From: Candidatus Enterocloster excrementipullorum
GTDB taxonomy: Bacteria > Bacillota > Clostridia > Lachnospirales > Lachnospiraceae
Length of the DNA stretch: 42,186 nt
NCBI GenBank assembly: GCA_019119575.1
Contig: DWWT01000012.1
Span: 1 to 42,186, forward strand
Direction: 5' to 3'
Positions within the stretch are counted from its first letter, which is position 1. Each line of letters begins with the position of its first letter. Position numbers and translations under genes: made by a program. The notes beneath the pieces are model-generated. The model was not told the DNA's origin. It saw nothing but the letters and a program-made list of their open reading frames with translations, and did not search any database. Below, piece after piece: positions 31,571 to 40,733 of the stretch.

Positions 31571-32749
31571 ATGAAAGAACTGGAACTGAAATACGGATGC
31601 AACCCCAACCAGAAGCCCTCCCGGATTTATATGCGGGACGGAAGCGAACTTCCCATCCAGGTGCTCTGCGGAAAGCCTGGCTATATCAATTTCCTGGACG
31701 CCTTCAACGGCTGGCAGCTTGTACGCGAATTAAAGAAGACCACAGGCCTTCCCGCTGCCACATCCTTTAAGCATGTGTCCCCGGCGGGCGCTGCGGTGGG
31801 CCTGCCCATGACGGATGTATTAAAGAAAATCTACTGGGTGGACGACCTGGGCGAACTCTCTCCTCTGGCCTGCGCCTACGCCAGGGCAAGAGGGGCGGAC
31901 CGGATGTCCTCCTTTGGAGATTTCATCTCCCTGTCCGACGTGTGCGATGTGGACACAGCCCGTCTGATCAAGCGGGAGGTATCCGACGGCGTGATTGCTC
32001 CCGGGTATGAGCCCGAGGCCCTGGAGATTTTGAAGGGCAAGAAAAATGGAAATTACAACGTGATTCAGATTGATCCGGACTACGAGCCCGAGGCGATCGA
32101 GAGAAAGCAGGTATTCGGCGTGACCTTTGAGCAGGGCCACAACAACCTGGAGATCGGCCCCGGCCTGCTGGAAAATATCGTTACGGCCAACAAGGAGCTT
32201 CCCGAGGCAGCGGCCAGGGATCTGATTATTTCCCTGATCACCCTGAAATATACCCAGTCCAACTCCGTGTGCTATGTGAAGGACGGACAGGCCATCGGCA
32301 TCGGCGCGGGCCAGCAGTCCCGGGTGCACTGCACGCGGCTTGCGGGAAATAAGGCGGACAACTGGTATCTGCGCCAGGCGCCCCAGGTACTCTCCCTGCC
32401 CTTCAAGGCGGGCATCAAGCGGGCGGACCGGGACAATGCCATTGACGTGTACATTGGAGACGATCCCATGGATGTGCTGGCGGACGGCCGCTGGGAGCAG
32501 ATTTTTGAGACAAAGCCGGCCCTGTTTACTCGCGAGGAAAAGCGGGCCTGGCTGGACGGCCTTACGGACGTGGCCCTGGGCTCCGACGCATTCTTCCCCT
32601 TTGGGGACAACATTGACCGGGCGTATAAGAGCGGCGTGAAATACGTGGCCCAGCCCGGCGGCTCCGTGCGGGACGACCAGGTGATTTCGGTCTGCGACCA
32701 GTACGGCATGGTTATGGCCTTTACGGGAATCCGGCTGTTCCATCACTAA
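31571..32749 (+). CDS. AICAR formyltransferase (stand-alone PurH transformylase domain)
   Basis: A 392-residue enzyme equal to the C-terminal half of bifunctional PurH. The start is LKYGCNPNQKPSRIYM; catalytic elements include SFKHVSPAGAAVG with the Lys-His pair, SFGDFISLSDVCD, and later the SNSVCYVKDGQAIGIGAGQQSRVHC and QPGGSVRDDQVI blocks. It transfers a formyl group from 10-formyl-tetrahydrofolate to AICAR (ZMP). The cyclohydrolase half is missing here because the separate gene upstream provides it. GCGAGGAG precedes the ATG by about 7 bases. Control by a ZMP riboswitch makes sense because ZMP is its substrate. Confidence 0.93.
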   Translation: MKELELKYGCNPNQKPSRIYMRDGSELPIQVLCGKPGYINFLDAFNGWQLVRELKKTTGLPAATSFKHVSPAGAAVGLPMTDVLKKIYWVDDLGELSPLACAYARARGADRMSSFGDFISLSDVCDVDTARLIKREVSDGVIAPGYEPEALEILKGKKNGNYNVIQIDPDYEPEAIERKQVFGVTFEQGHNNLEIGPGLLENIVTANKELPEAAARDLIISLITLKYTQSNSVCYVKDGQAIGIGAGQQSRVHCTRLAGNKADNWYLRQAPQVLSLPFKAGIKRADRDNAIDVYIGDDPMDVLADGRWEQIFETKPALFTREEKRAWLDGLTDVALGSDAFFPFGDNIDRAYKSGVKYVAQPGGSVRDDQVISVCDQYGMVMAFTGIRLFHH

Positions 32750-32760
32750 ATGCGTTTGAT

Positions 32761-32790
32761 TCCGGACGGCGCATCTTTTTGCCGCCCGGA
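32761..32790 (+). other. Hairpin after the AICAR formyltransferase gene
   Basis: TCCGGACGGC (32761-32770) pairs with GCCGCCCGGA (32781-32790) with one A-C mismatch. The T run lies in the loop rather than after the stem, so terminator function is uncertain. Confidence 0.4.
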
Positions 32791-32911
32791 ACCGCTGCCG
32801 TCAAATTATGTATTTTCTGTGAAAAATGCCCCTGGGAAAAATTTGACGCTTGAAGGGCGGGCTGGTTTGTGTTAGAGTGTTTAGAGCACAAGCAAATCGG
32901 GGGCGTGATTG

Positions 32912-34831
32912 ATGACAAAAGAGAACATTGCAGCATACGGAAAAAAAATATGTAAGATAGGGGGATATCTGCTCCTGGCTCTGGTGCCGGTATTCTCCTA
33001 TCTTTTATTTGAGCTGGTCACGGGGAATCTGGAAACCATTCCCTGGTATATGGCGGCTCTCAATATCGGATGGATTTACGTCTTATATCTGATTGTTCTG
33101 GGAATCAGCGGCACCAGCCGGATTGCGGTGCCCCTCGTCTCCATTCTTCTTCTCATCGCCTCCCTGGCGGAGGCCTTTGTGGTGGCCTTTCGCGAGCGGC
33201 CCGTGATGTTCTGGGACGTTCTCGCGCTTCCAACGGCTATGACCGTATCCGGAACCTACACCTATGTGCTGACAAATGCCATGAAAGCGGCGATTTTGGC
33301 CGTTCTCGCGATGAATGTCCTGACCTGGTTTGTCCCTGTCCGCGCGAAGGGATGGAAAAAGAGGCTGGGTCTGGGGGCAGGGTGTGCCGGGATCTCGGCA
33401 GTCTATTGCCTGGTGTTTTTTCTGCATTTTATGCCGGCCTGGGATCTGGGCATCAATATGTGGGCGGTGAATGAGAGTTACCAGTATTACGGATATGTGC
33501 TGTCCACAGCTATCTCCAGCCGGTACATTGTGCGGAAGCCCCCGGCCGGCTACAGCGTCCGGGCGGTGGAGGCAGTGTACAATGAACTGCGGGGGGAGAG
33601 TATGGCCGGGGAAGAGGAAACCGGGGAAGAAAAAGCCGGTCAGGCGGATCCGGCCGGGACGGACGAGCTGTCCCAGAAGGAGGCGGCCGCCGGTGCAGAG
33701 CCCATTCAGCCCGTAAACCTGATCTGCATCATGAATGAAAGCCTCTCCGACCTGCGGGTGGCGGGAGATTTTTCTACCAATATCGAGTATTTCCCATTTT
33801 TAAACAGCCTGACGGACAACACGGTGCGGGGAAGTCTCTGCGTGCCGGTCTTCGGCTCTATGACCAGCAATTCGGAATTTGAGTTTCTCATGGGAGACTC
33901 CATGGTCATGCTGCCCACCCATACCATCGCCTATCAGTTCAATGTGAAGCCGGGAACCTATTCCCTGGTGAGCACCCTGAAGGACCAGGGATATTACGCC
34001 CTGGCCATGCATCCGTACCCGGCGGCCAACTGGAACCGGAACCAGGTCTACGCGAATTTTGGATTTGACGAATTTCTGGATCAGGAATACTACGAGGGCT
34101 GCGAAACCCTGCGGACGTATGTGAGCGACCGGGCGGATTATGAGAAATTGATCGAGCAGGTGGAGGAAAAGGAGAATCCGGAGGATAAGCTGTTCATCTT
34201 CAATGTGACCATGCAGAATCACGGAGGGTACGAGGAAACGTACGATAACTTTGCGCAGGAGGTGCATCTGACCGGGGAGATGGAAGGAAAATATCCCAAG
34301 ACGGACCAGTACCTCTCCCTGATGAAGAAGTCCGATGAGGCTCTGGAATATCTCCTGGACTATTTCAGCCAGTGCGAAGAGCCCACCATGATCGTGGTGT
34401 TCGGGGATCACCAGCCCAGCGTGGAGGACGAATTTTACGATGAGATCGCCGGCGTGCCCAGCAGCCAGGTCCCCACGCCGGAGCGGCTCATGTGGTACGA
34501 GACGCCTTTTATCATCTGGACGAATTATGAACAGCCCTCCCAGGATTTGGGGCGGCTGGGAGCCGTGTATCTGTCCTCCTATGTGCTCAAGCTGGGAAAT
34601 CTCGAGATGCCCCTTTACAACCAGTTTCTGTACAATCTCTCCCAGGACGTGCCGGTGATCCACACCATCGGCCTGTATGACAGGGAGGGAAATTACTGCA
34701 GCTGGGAAGAGGCGGAGGCGGGACAGAGCCCCTACAGCGGCCGGATTATGGAGTATGAATACATGGCCTACAACCACAGCATGGATCGGAGGAAGGTGAC
34801 GGGGCTGTTTGCGGTGGAGCAGACGGAATAA
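32912..34831 (+). CDS. LTA-synthase-like membrane sulfatase-fold enzyme
   Basis: A 639-residue protein with an N-terminal membrane domain of about five helices (17-190), a charged linker (about 225-265, Glu/Gly/Ala-rich), and an extracellular sulfatase-fold domain. The nucleophile region is FGSMTSNSEFEFLMG, with the Thr that polyglycerol-phosphate synthases use. The metal-binding blocks are FIFNVTMQNHGGY and MIVVFGDHQPS. It likely transfers glycerol-phosphate or phosphoethanolamine-type groups to build lipoteichoic acid-like polymers or modify glycans. ATG 32912 follows TTG in frame; the GGGGG ribosome site lies 8-13 bases upstream. The family is firm, the exact product is open. Confidence 0.88.
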   Translation: MTKENIAAYGKKICKIGGYLLLALVPVFSYLLFELVTGNLETIPWYMAALNIGWIYVLYLIVLGISGTSRIAVPLVSILLLIASLAEAFVVAFRERPVMFWDVLALPTAMTVSGTYTYVLTNAMKAAILAVLAMNVLTWFVPVRAKGWKKRLGLGAGCAGISAVYCLVFFLHFMPAWDLGINMWAVNESYQYYGYVLSTAISSRYIVRKPPAGYSVRAVEAVYNELRGESMAGEEETGEEKAGQADPAGTDELSQKEAAAGAEPIQPVNLICIMNESLSDLRVAGDFSTNIEYFPFLNSLTDNTVRGSLCVPVFGSMTSNSEFEFLMGDSMVMLPTHTIAYQFNVKPGTYSLVSTLKDQGYYALAMHPYPAANWNRNQVYANFGFDEFLDQEYYEGCETLRTYVSDRADYEKLIEQVEEKENPEDKLFIFNVTMQNHGGYEETYDNFAQEVHLTGEMEGKYPKTDQYLSLMKKSDEALEYLLDYFSQCEEPTMIVVFGDHQPSVEDEFYDEIAGVPSSQVPTPERLMWYETPFIIWTNYEQPSQDLGRLGAVYLSSYVLKLGNLEMPLYNQFLYNLSQDVPVIHTIGLYDREGNYCSWEEAEAGQSPYSGRIMEYEYMAYNHSMDRRKVTGLFAVEQTE

Positions 34832-34870
34832 AGAAGTACCAGCCCGCAAAAATATGTAAAAGCACTTGGC

Positions 34871-34921
34871 AAGCCGCCCTGGCATAGAATGAAAGTAAGA
34901 CTATGCAGGGTGGCTTTTTTT
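34871..34921 (+). terminator. Long terminator-like hairpin whose right arm holds the sigK ribosome site
   Basis: AAGCCGCCCT-GGCATAG (34871-34887) pairs with CTATGC-AGGGTGGCTT (34901-34916): 16 pairs, one bulged G and one G-T pair, followed by eight T. It must end the transcript of the upstream gene. The next start codon, TTG 34920, lies inside the T run, and the only ribosome site, AGGGTGG (34907-34913), is in the right arm. Confidence 0.8.
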
Positions 34922-35555
34922 GAAGACTTTTCCAAAACCATTGTCTCCGAAAGAAGAGAAGGAATGCCTGGAGCGGTTCCGGCAGGGAGACCAGGAGGCC
35001 AGGGACACGCTGGTGGAGCACAATATGCGGCTGGTCGCCCATGTGGTAAAAAAGTACCAGGGCTCCGACCACGATACGGAGGATCTGCTCTCCGTGGGGA
35101 CCATTGGCCTGATCAAGGCGGTGAACACCTTCAATGCGGATAGGGGTTCCCGCCTGGCCACCTATGCGGCCAGGTGCGTGGAAAATGAAATTCTTATGCT
35201 CCTTCGGGCCAACCGAAAATTTTCAAAAGAAGTGTCCCTGTTTGAACCCATCGGCGTGGACAGGGATGGGGAGACCGTCAGCCTGGTGGATATCCTGGAG
35301 ATGGACAACAGGGAAACGCTGGACACCATGATTTTCAAGCAGGACGTGAAGGAGATGTACGCAGCCATCGAATCGTGCCTGACGGACACGGAGAGAAAGG
35401 TGGTGGGAATGCGCTACGGCCTCTACCGGGGGAAGGAGCACACCCAGCGGGAGATCGCCGCTATGCTGGGAATATCGCGCTCCTATGTGAGCCGGATTGA
35501 AAAACGGGCCATTGAGAAGATACGGGAGGAACTGTGCAGAGGAAAGAGGCTATAA
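34920..35555 (+). CDS. sigK: Sporulation sigma factor sigma-K, without pro-sequence
   Basis: A 211-residue sigma-70-type factor. Region 2 reads LVEHNMRLVAHVVKKYQGSDHDTEDLLSVGTIGLIKAVNTFNADRGSRLATYAARCVENEILMLLR, which is characteristic of sigma-K and sigma-E; the C-terminal region 4 helix-turn-helix is HTQREIAAMLGISRSYVSRIEKRAIEKI. The FPKPLS start corresponds to residues after the pro-sequence of Bacillus sigma-K. Upstream, a stop codon (34896-34898) with no start in between shows that no hydrophobic pro-sequence is encoded. The start is TTG 34920. Sigma-K drives late mother-cell genes for spore cortex and coat. The gene is intact and not interrupted by a skin-type element. Confidence 0.9.
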   Translation: MKTFPKPLSPKEEKECLERFRQGDQEARDTLVEHNMRLVAHVVKKYQGSDHDTEDLLSVGTIGLIKAVNTFNADRGSRLATYAARCVENEILMLLRANRKFSKEVSLFEPIGVDRDGETVSLVDILEMDNRETLDTMIFKQDVKEMYAAIESCLTDTERKVVGMRYGLYRGKEHTQREIAAMLGISRSYVSRIEKRAIEKIREELCRGKRL

Positions 35556-35609
35556 ACATTTGAAATAGTAAAATAAAAAATACGGATAAATTTTTTTTGG
35601 AAATTTTTG

Positions 35610-35638
35610 TTGCTAAGATTTCACAAAAGAAGTATAAT
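35610..35638 (+). promoter_or_regulatory. Promoter of the V-type ATPase operon
   Basis: TTGCTA (35610-35615), a 17-base spacer and a perfect TATAAT (35633-35638). The predicted start near 35645 gives a leader of about 200 bases. Confidence 0.75.
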
Positions 35639-35644
35639 GGAGCT

Positions 35645-35843
35645 ATCTTGTACAAAGTATACAAAAAAAGACGGGGATATATGGATAATTGTTATATTTT
35701 TGTCTATCCCGTCTGCCCGGTGGTTACAAGATCCCGGGATATCCAAAACCCCGCGGGTTTGCGGCCTTTTGGCCCGGAGTGTGTTTGCACTTTCAAACAC
35801 GCTTCGAGACCGCAGGGAATGGATGGGAAAGGAGATGACGTAA
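35645..35843 (+). other. Structured leader of the V-type ATPase operon
   Basis: Four stem-loops follow one another: AGACGGG-ATA/TAT-CCCGTCT (35669-35714, one bulge, long loop), AAACCC/GGGTTT with loop CGC (35746-35760), GGCC/GGCC with loop TTTT (35763-35774), and GTGTTTG/CAAACAC with a 6-base loop (35781-35800). Between the first two lies a palindromic ATCCCGGGAT. None is followed by a T run, so they are not simple terminators. A short frame from 35681 also crosses the leader, but it looks accidental. The stretch may be a regulatory RNA; I do not recognise its class. Confidence 0.5.
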
Positions 35844-36458
35844 ATGGAAATCCAACTGCAGGAACTTATTGACCAGATTAAGAATGATGGCGTAAAAGCC
35901 GCTGAAACCGAAGCTGCTTCCATATTGGAATCAGCAAAGGCAGAGGCTGAGAAAATCATTTCCGACGCGAAAGCAGAAGCGGAGAAGATGATGCTTGAAG
36001 CCAAAGCGGAGAATGAGCGTTTTGCGCGCGCGAGTGAAGATTCGATCCGCCAGGCCGGAAGAAACCTTTTGATTTCGTTCAGGGAAAGCGTTGCGAAAGA
36101 GCTTAACGTCATTGTGGGAGACAACGTGAAAGAAGCGTTAACTTCCGATTCTCTTCCGCGGCTGATTCTTGCCGCTGTGGAAAACTGGACAAAGGATACG
36201 GAAGCGGAGGACATCTCCGTTTTGATCGGGAGCAAAGAACTGGCTTCCATCGAAGCGGAATTGCTTGCGGGGCTGAAAGAAAAGATGTGCGCGGGAGTTA
36301 CATTGAAAGCAAATGATAACTTTGGAGAAGGATTCCGTATTTCCGTTCATAATGGACAGGCATATTATGACTATTCTGAAGAGGCGGTTACCGAACTGCT
36401 GTCCGCATATTTGACTCCAAAACTGATATCATTGATGAAAGAGGCTGAGAATGTATGA
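35844..36458 (+). CDS. atpE: V-type ATP synthase subunit E
   Basis: A 204-residue peripheral stalk subunit. Residues 1-90 are a long charged helix with repeated Ala/Glu/Lys heptad-like patterns (ESAKAEAEKIISDAKAEAEKMMLEAKAENERF). The C-terminal half is a globular domain (LLISFRESVAKELNVIVGDNVKEAL, LIGSKELASIEAELLAGLKEKM). This is the E-subunit plan of V/A-type ATPases, where it links the catalytic head to the membrane part. GGAAAGGAGATGACGTAA lies before the ATG. It overlaps the next gene by four bases (ATGA). Confidence 0.87.
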   Translation: MEIQLQELIDQIKNDGVKAAETEAASILESAKAEAEKIISDAKAEAEKMMLEAKAENERFARASEDSIRQAGRNLLISFRESVAKELNVIVGDNVKEALTSDSLPRLILAAVENWTKDTEAEDISVLIGSKELASIEAELLAGLKEKMCAGVTLKANDNFGEGFRISVHNGQAYYDYSEEAVTELLSAYLTPKLISLMKEAENV

Positions 36459-37012
36459 ATCAATACTATCTGATTGCACAACTGCCCTCTTTGGATATTG
36501 CCAATGAAACAACAGCGCTGCCCATCACGGAGGAACGGTTTTATGAACTCTGCAAAAGCAATTTGGGAAAAAAGGCATGGAACGCCTTAAATGGGCTGAC
36601 ACTTGTTCCGAAAAAGCAGAACAAAAAATCGGGATATTCATTTATTGACCGGTGGAACAAGTGGGAAAAAAATTTTCGTCTGGTACTTGCGGTTGCCCGT
36701 GCGGACAAGATGAAAAAGCCGTATGAAGGAGAAACAGGAGAGATTTCCGCAGAGCTTCTTCAGACGGTACGCCAAGCGGTGGAGCTGGAGGATCCCTTGG
36801 AGGCAGAGCGGTATTTAACCCGCGTTCGCCTGGATTTTTTGGAAACGCTGCGTCCTGCGGATTCCTTCAGCGAAACGATGTTGTTTTACTATGCGTTGAA
36901 GCTGAAGCTTATTTTGAGGATCCAACAATTTGATAAACGTATGGGACAAGACGCATATCGAAAAATTTACGGCTCAATTATGTATGGGGGCGATCAGGAG
37001 GTTAAAGAATGA
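36455..37012 (+). CDS. V-type ATPase operon protein of the DUF2764 / short C-subunit type
   Basis: A 185-residue, largely helical and hydrophilic protein. It starts NQYYLIAQLPSLDIANETTALPITEERFYELCKSNL and has the conserved FIDRWNKWEKNFRLVLAVARADKM region, which I recall from DUF2764 proteins found only inside V-type ATPase operons of Bacteroidetes, spirochaetes and some Clostridia. It occupies the place of subunit C, which joins the rotor axle to the membrane ring, and is shorter than the classical C subunit. It overlaps both neighbours by four bases, showing tight coupling. Confidence 0.78.
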   Translation: MNQYYLIAQLPSLDIANETTALPITEERFYELCKSNLGKKAWNALNGLTLVPKKQNKKSGYSFIDRWNKWEKNFRLVLAVARADKMKKPYEGETGEISAELLQTVRQAVELEDPLEAERYLTRVRLDFLETLRPADSFSETMLFYYALKLKLILRIQQFDKRMGQDAYRKIYGSIMYGGDQEVKE

Positions 37013-38787
37013 CCGGAAACAATCAAAACACAGGGCGAGTTGTAGGTGTGAATGGAAATATGGTATCCGTCCAATTTGAAGGCAACGTTTCAATGAATGA
37101 AATTTGCTATGTAAAAGTTGGGGATACCTCTCTCAAAAGCGAAGTCATCCGTATTCGGGGTACCATTGCCCAGGTACAGGTATACGAGATGACAAACGGC
37201 ATTCAGTGCGGTGATGAAGTAACGTTCACCGGGGACATGCTTACCGCAGAGCTGGGTCCCGGCCTTTTGGGACAGATTTACGATGGACTGCAGAATCCTT
37301 TGCCGCTTTTGGCTGAGCAGGCGGGGTGGTTTTTGGAGCGGGGAATTTATACGAACGCGCTGGACGTCCAAAAGAAATGGGAATTTACCCCGACTGCAAA
37401 ACCGGGCGACATTGTGAAAGCGGGAGAATATGTAGGGACGGTCCCGGAGGGGTCTTTTGTCCATAAAATCCTTGTTCCCTTTTACCTGCTGGGGAATTAT
37501 ACGGTAAAATCCGTGGCGCAAAAGGGAGAATATACCATTAAAGAGACGATTGCGGTAATAGCGGATGACAGGGGCAATGAAATTCCGCTTACCATGTCTT
37601 TCAAATGGCCGGTGAAACGTGCCGTTACGTGCTACACGGAACGTTTGGCGCCGACGGAGACTATGGAAACAAAGGTTCGTCTGATTGATTCCTTTTTCCC
37701 TGTGGCGAAGGGCGGGACGTATTGTATCCCGGGACCCTTCGGCGCGGGCAAGACGGTTCTGCAGCACACAACCTCAAAATACGCGGATGTGGATATTGTT
37801 ATTATAGCTGCCTGCGGAGAACGTGCCGGAGAAGTAGTGGAAACGCTGACGGAGTTCCCTGAGCTGGTCGATCCTAAGACGGGGCGTTCCCTGATGGAGC
37901 GTACAATTATCATCTGCAATACGTCCTCCATGCCTGTTGCCAGCCGTGAGGCCTCTGTTTACACTTCCGTGACGTTAGCGGAATACTACCGCCAGATGGG
38001 ACTGCATGTACTGCTTCTGGCAGATTCCACTTCCCGCTGGGCCCAGGCGCTTCGAGAAATGTCAGGACGTCTGGAAGAGATTCCGGGAGAAGAGGCATTC
38101 CCCGCATATTTGGAGTCCTATATTGCGGCATTTTATGAGCGGGCCGGCTATGTACGCCTTCCGGACGGATCCAATGGCTCCGTAACCATCGGCGGTACGG
38201 TTTCCCCGGCAGGCGGCAACTTCGACGAACCTGTGACGCAGGCCACCCTGAAGGTGGTTGGCGCGTTCCACGGCCTGTCCAGAGAGCGCTCGGACGCGCG
38301 TAAGTATCCGGCGATCGACCCGCTTATTTCATGGTCCAAATATCAGGGAGTGATCGCACCTGAGAAAACCGCATTTCTGCAGAATATTTTGCTTCACGGG
38401 AACGACATTGGTTCCATGATGAAGGTAGTCGGAGAGGAAGGGACAAGCCTGACGGACTATGTCGTTTACCTCAAAGAAGAAATGCTGGATGCAGTTTATT
38501 TCCAGCAGAATTCCTTTGATTCGATCGAAGCAAACTGCGGCGCAGAGCGTCAGCGCTACGTGATCGATAAACTGATACGCGTTCTTGGCTCGGAATATAC
38601 ACTGAGTGACAAGGATGAAGCGCGCAGCTTCTTTAACCGTATGCGTCAGAAATTTATTGACTGGAACTATACGGAATTTATGAGCGAGGCGTTTAAGGCC
38701 AGGGAAGCGGAAATCGATCAGCAGTACAAAGACGGCTGCGGGACATGCAGTGTCGAAGCAGAAGCATTATTAAAAGGCGGTGATTGA
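37009..38787 (+). CDS. atpA: V-type ATP synthase catalytic subunit A
   Basis: A 592-residue catalytic subunit. The N-terminal barrel ([18 protein letters not shown]) leads to the A-subunit-specific inserted domain (about 110-200). The Walker A GPFGAGKT is at 242-249, then ERAGEV and [33 protein letters not shown], which include the catalytic Glu and the nucleotide contact residues. Length is normal for the family. It hydrolyses or makes ATP in alternation with subunit B. The first residues overlap the previous gene by four bases. Confidence 0.97.
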   Translation: MTGNNQNTGRVVGVNGNMVSVQFEGNVSMNEICYVKVGDTSLKSEVIRIRGTIAQVQVYEMTNGIQCGDEVTFTGDMLTAELGPGLLGQIYDGLQNPLPLLAEQAGWFLERGIYTNALDVQKKWEFTPTAKPGDIVKAGEYVGTVPEGSFVHKILVPFYLLGNYTVKSVAQKGEYTIKETIAVIADDRGNEIPLTMSFKWPVKRAVTCYTERLAPTETMETKVRLIDSFFPVAKGGTYCIPGPFGAGKTVLQHTTSKYADVDIVIIAACGERAGEVVETLTEFPELVDPKTGRSLMERTIIICNTSSMPVASREASVYTSVTLAEYYRQMGLHVLLLADSTSRWAQALREMSGRLEEIPGEEAFPAYLESYIAAFYERAGYVRLPDGSNGSVTIGGTVSPAGGNFDEPVTQATLKVVGAFHGLSRERSDARKYPAIDPLISWSKYQGVIAPEKTAFLQNILLHGNDIGSMMKVVGEEGTSLTDYVVYLKEEMLDAVYFQQNSFDSIEANCGAERQRYVIDKLIRVLGSEYTLSDKDEARSFFNRMRQKFIDWNYTEFMSEAFKAREAEIDQQYKDGCGTCSVEAEALLKGGD

Positions 38788-38789
38788 GA

Positions 38790-40085
38790 ATGAATAAAGT
38801 ATATAACCGGATCGAATCGATTACCGGAAACGTGATTACGGTCCGCGCCAAGGGCATTCGAAATAACGAGCTTGCGACGGTCAATACACGTTTCGGCAAA
38901 TCCCTTGCGGAAGTGAATAAAATAGAAGGCGATCTCGTTTCCCTGCAGGTATTTGCCGGCGGCAAGGGTGTGTCTACAGGCGATGAAGTGCGTTTCCTGG
39001 GACAGGAAATGCGGGTGTCTTTCAGCGATGATCTTCTTGGACGGGTATTCAACGGCTCCGGCGAGCCCATTGACAAGGGACCGGCCCTGACAGAAAATAT
39101 GAAGCCCATCGGCGGACCTTCCGTAAATCCTACGAAGCGTATTCTTGCCAACCGTATGATGCGTACAAACATTCCGATGATCGATATGTTTAACACCCTG
39201 GTTGTTTCGCAGAAGCTTCCTATTTTCTCCATTTCGGGAGAACCGTACAACCAGCTTCTGGCCCGCATTGCCATGCAGGCGGAGGCAGATGTCATCATTC
39301 TCGGCGGAATGGGATTAAAATACGATGATTATCTTTATTTCAAGGAGACGCTTTCGAAAGGCGGCGCTTTGAGCAAGACCGTTATGTTTATCCATACGGC
39401 TGCTGACCCCACCGTAGAATGTATGAAGATTCCGGATATGGCGCTGGCAGTTGCGGAGCAGTTCGCGCTGCAGGACAAAGATGTGCTCGTGCTTCTGACC
39501 GATATGACCAATTATGCCGATGCCATGAAGGAAATCGCCATTACGCAGGAACAGGTGCCCTCAAACCGGGGATATCCGGGAGATTTGTATTCCCAGCTGG
39601 CGGCGCGCTATGAGAAGGCGGTTGACTTTGATAATTCCGGCTCCGTAACGATTCTGGCAGTAACCACCATGCCGGGCGACGATGTTACCCATCCGGTTCC
39701 CGACAACACAGGGTACATTACGGAAGGCCAGTATTATTTAAAGGGCGGACGGATCGAACCCTTCGGTTCTCTGTCCCGTCTGAAACAGAATGTAAACAGC
39801 AAGACCAGAAAAGACCACCGCGCGCTTATGGATGCCATGATTCGTCTGTATTCTTCTTACAAAGATACGGTTGAGAAGAAGAACATGGGCTTTGTCATGA
39901 ACCGTTGGGACGAAAAACTTCTCAAATATGGAAAACTGTTTGAGGACAAGCTGATGAGTCTTTCCGTAAACCTTTCCCTGGAAAACGCGCTGGATTTGGG
40001 GTGGCAGATCCTTGCGGATTGTTTTGAAAAGGATGAGACGGGCATAAAATCAGATCTGATTGAAGAATTCTGGCCTGAAAAATAA
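38790..40085 (+). CDS. atpB: V-type ATP synthase subunit B
   Basis: A 431-residue non-catalytic head subunit. It starts [20 protein letters not shown]; the [18 protein letters not shown] motif and [13 protein letters not shown] follow. The P-loop position reads [15 protein letters not shown], lacking a working Walker A, as expected for [44 protein letters not shown] is the conserved block of the ATPase fold. It lies just after subunit A (two bases between stop and ATG) and forms the hexameric head with it. The upstream TTG 38784 is in frame but less likely. Confidence 0.97.
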   Translation: MNKVYNRIESITGNVITVRAKGIRNNELATVNTRFGKSLAEVNKIEGDLVSLQVFAGGKGVSTGDEVRFLGQEMRVSFSDDLLGRVFNGSGEPIDKGPALTENMKPIGGPSVNPTKRILANRMMRTNIPMIDMFNTLVVSQKLPIFSISGEPYNQLLARIAMQAEADVIILGGMGLKYDDYLYFKETLSKGGALSKTVMFIHTAADPTVECMKIPDMALAVAEQFALQDKDVLVLLTDMTNYADAMKEIAITQEQVPSNRGYPGDLYSQLAARYEKAVDFDNSGSVTILAVTTMPGDDVTHPVPDNTGYITEGQYYLKGGRIEPFGSLSRLKQNVNSKTRKDHRALMDAMIRLYSSYKDTVEKKNMGFVMNRWDEKLLKYGKLFEDKLMSLSVNLSLENALDLGWQILADCFEKDETGIKSDLIEEFWPEK

Positions 40086-40100
40086 GGAGGGGCAGGAACG

Positions 40101-40733
40101 TTGGCAAAAATTAAATTGACAAAAAATGAATTAAAGGTACAGAAAGATGCATTGAAAATGTACCAGAGATATTTGCCTACCCTGACTCTCAAAAAACAGC
40201 AGCTGCAGTCCGAGATCCGCGCCATTGAAGCGAATGAGAGAGCTGTAAGACAGCAGAAGATCGAGCTGGAAAAGGAGTTTGAACAGTGGATCGCTGTCTT
40301 CAGCGAGGCGGACGCGTTCCCGGAAGGGATCATTACCGTTGCCAATATCCGGAAAGGAACCGGCAATATTGCGGGCGTTACGATTCCCACGTATGAAGGG
40401 GCGGATTTTTCCAGAGGGGATTACGATTTGTATGAAACGCCTCTGTGGGTCGATCTGGCGGCCAACCATATGGAAAAGGCGATGGAACTCGACCTGGAAG
40501 CAGAAGTGCTGGAGGAACAGGTTCGGCTTTTGCAAAAAGAATTGCTCACCACATCACAGAGAGTAAACCTGTTTGAAAAGGTGAAAATTCCTGAGACAAA
40601 AGAAAATATTAGGAAGATTTCGATTTATATGGCAGACCAGCAGGTCAGCGCGGTAGTCCGCTCTAAAATTTCTAAAAAGAAAATAGCGCAGAAGAATGAA
40701 GCTGCCGCCGGAAGGGAGGTTGCAGTCACATGA
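40101..40733 (+). CDS. atpD: V-type ATP synthase subunit D
   Basis: A 210-residue rotor-axle subunit. Two long helices at the ends (IKLTKNELKVQKDALKMYQRYLPTLTLKKQQLQSEI and VRLLQKELLTTSQRVNLFEKVKIPETKENIRKISIYMADQQ) form the coiled-coil typical of D. The start is TTG 40101, which fits the family opening AKIKLTKNELK; AGGAGGGG lies about 10 bases upstream. It turns inside the A3B3 head. It overlaps the next gene by four bases (ATGA). Confidence 0.92.
   Translation: MAKIKLTKNELKVQKDALKMYQRYLPTLTLKKQQLQSEIRAIEANERAVRQQKIELEKEFEQWIAVFSEADAFPEGIITVANIRKGTGNIAGVTIPTYEGADFSRGDYDLYETPLWVDLAANHMEKAMELDLEAEVLEEQVRLLQKELLTTSQRVNLFEKVKIPETKENIRKISIYMADQQVSAVVRSKISKKKIAQKNEAAAGREVAVT

Noticed and set aside
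33800..34885. Long open frame on the minus strand (361 codons) antisense to the LTA-synthase-like gene
   Set aside because: Composition mirrors the codon bias of the plus-strand gene. There is no recognisable protein motif.
35681..35872. Short plus-strand frame across the V-ATPase leader
   Set aside because: It has no ribosome site, overlaps several hairpins and the atpE start, and has an unlikely composition.
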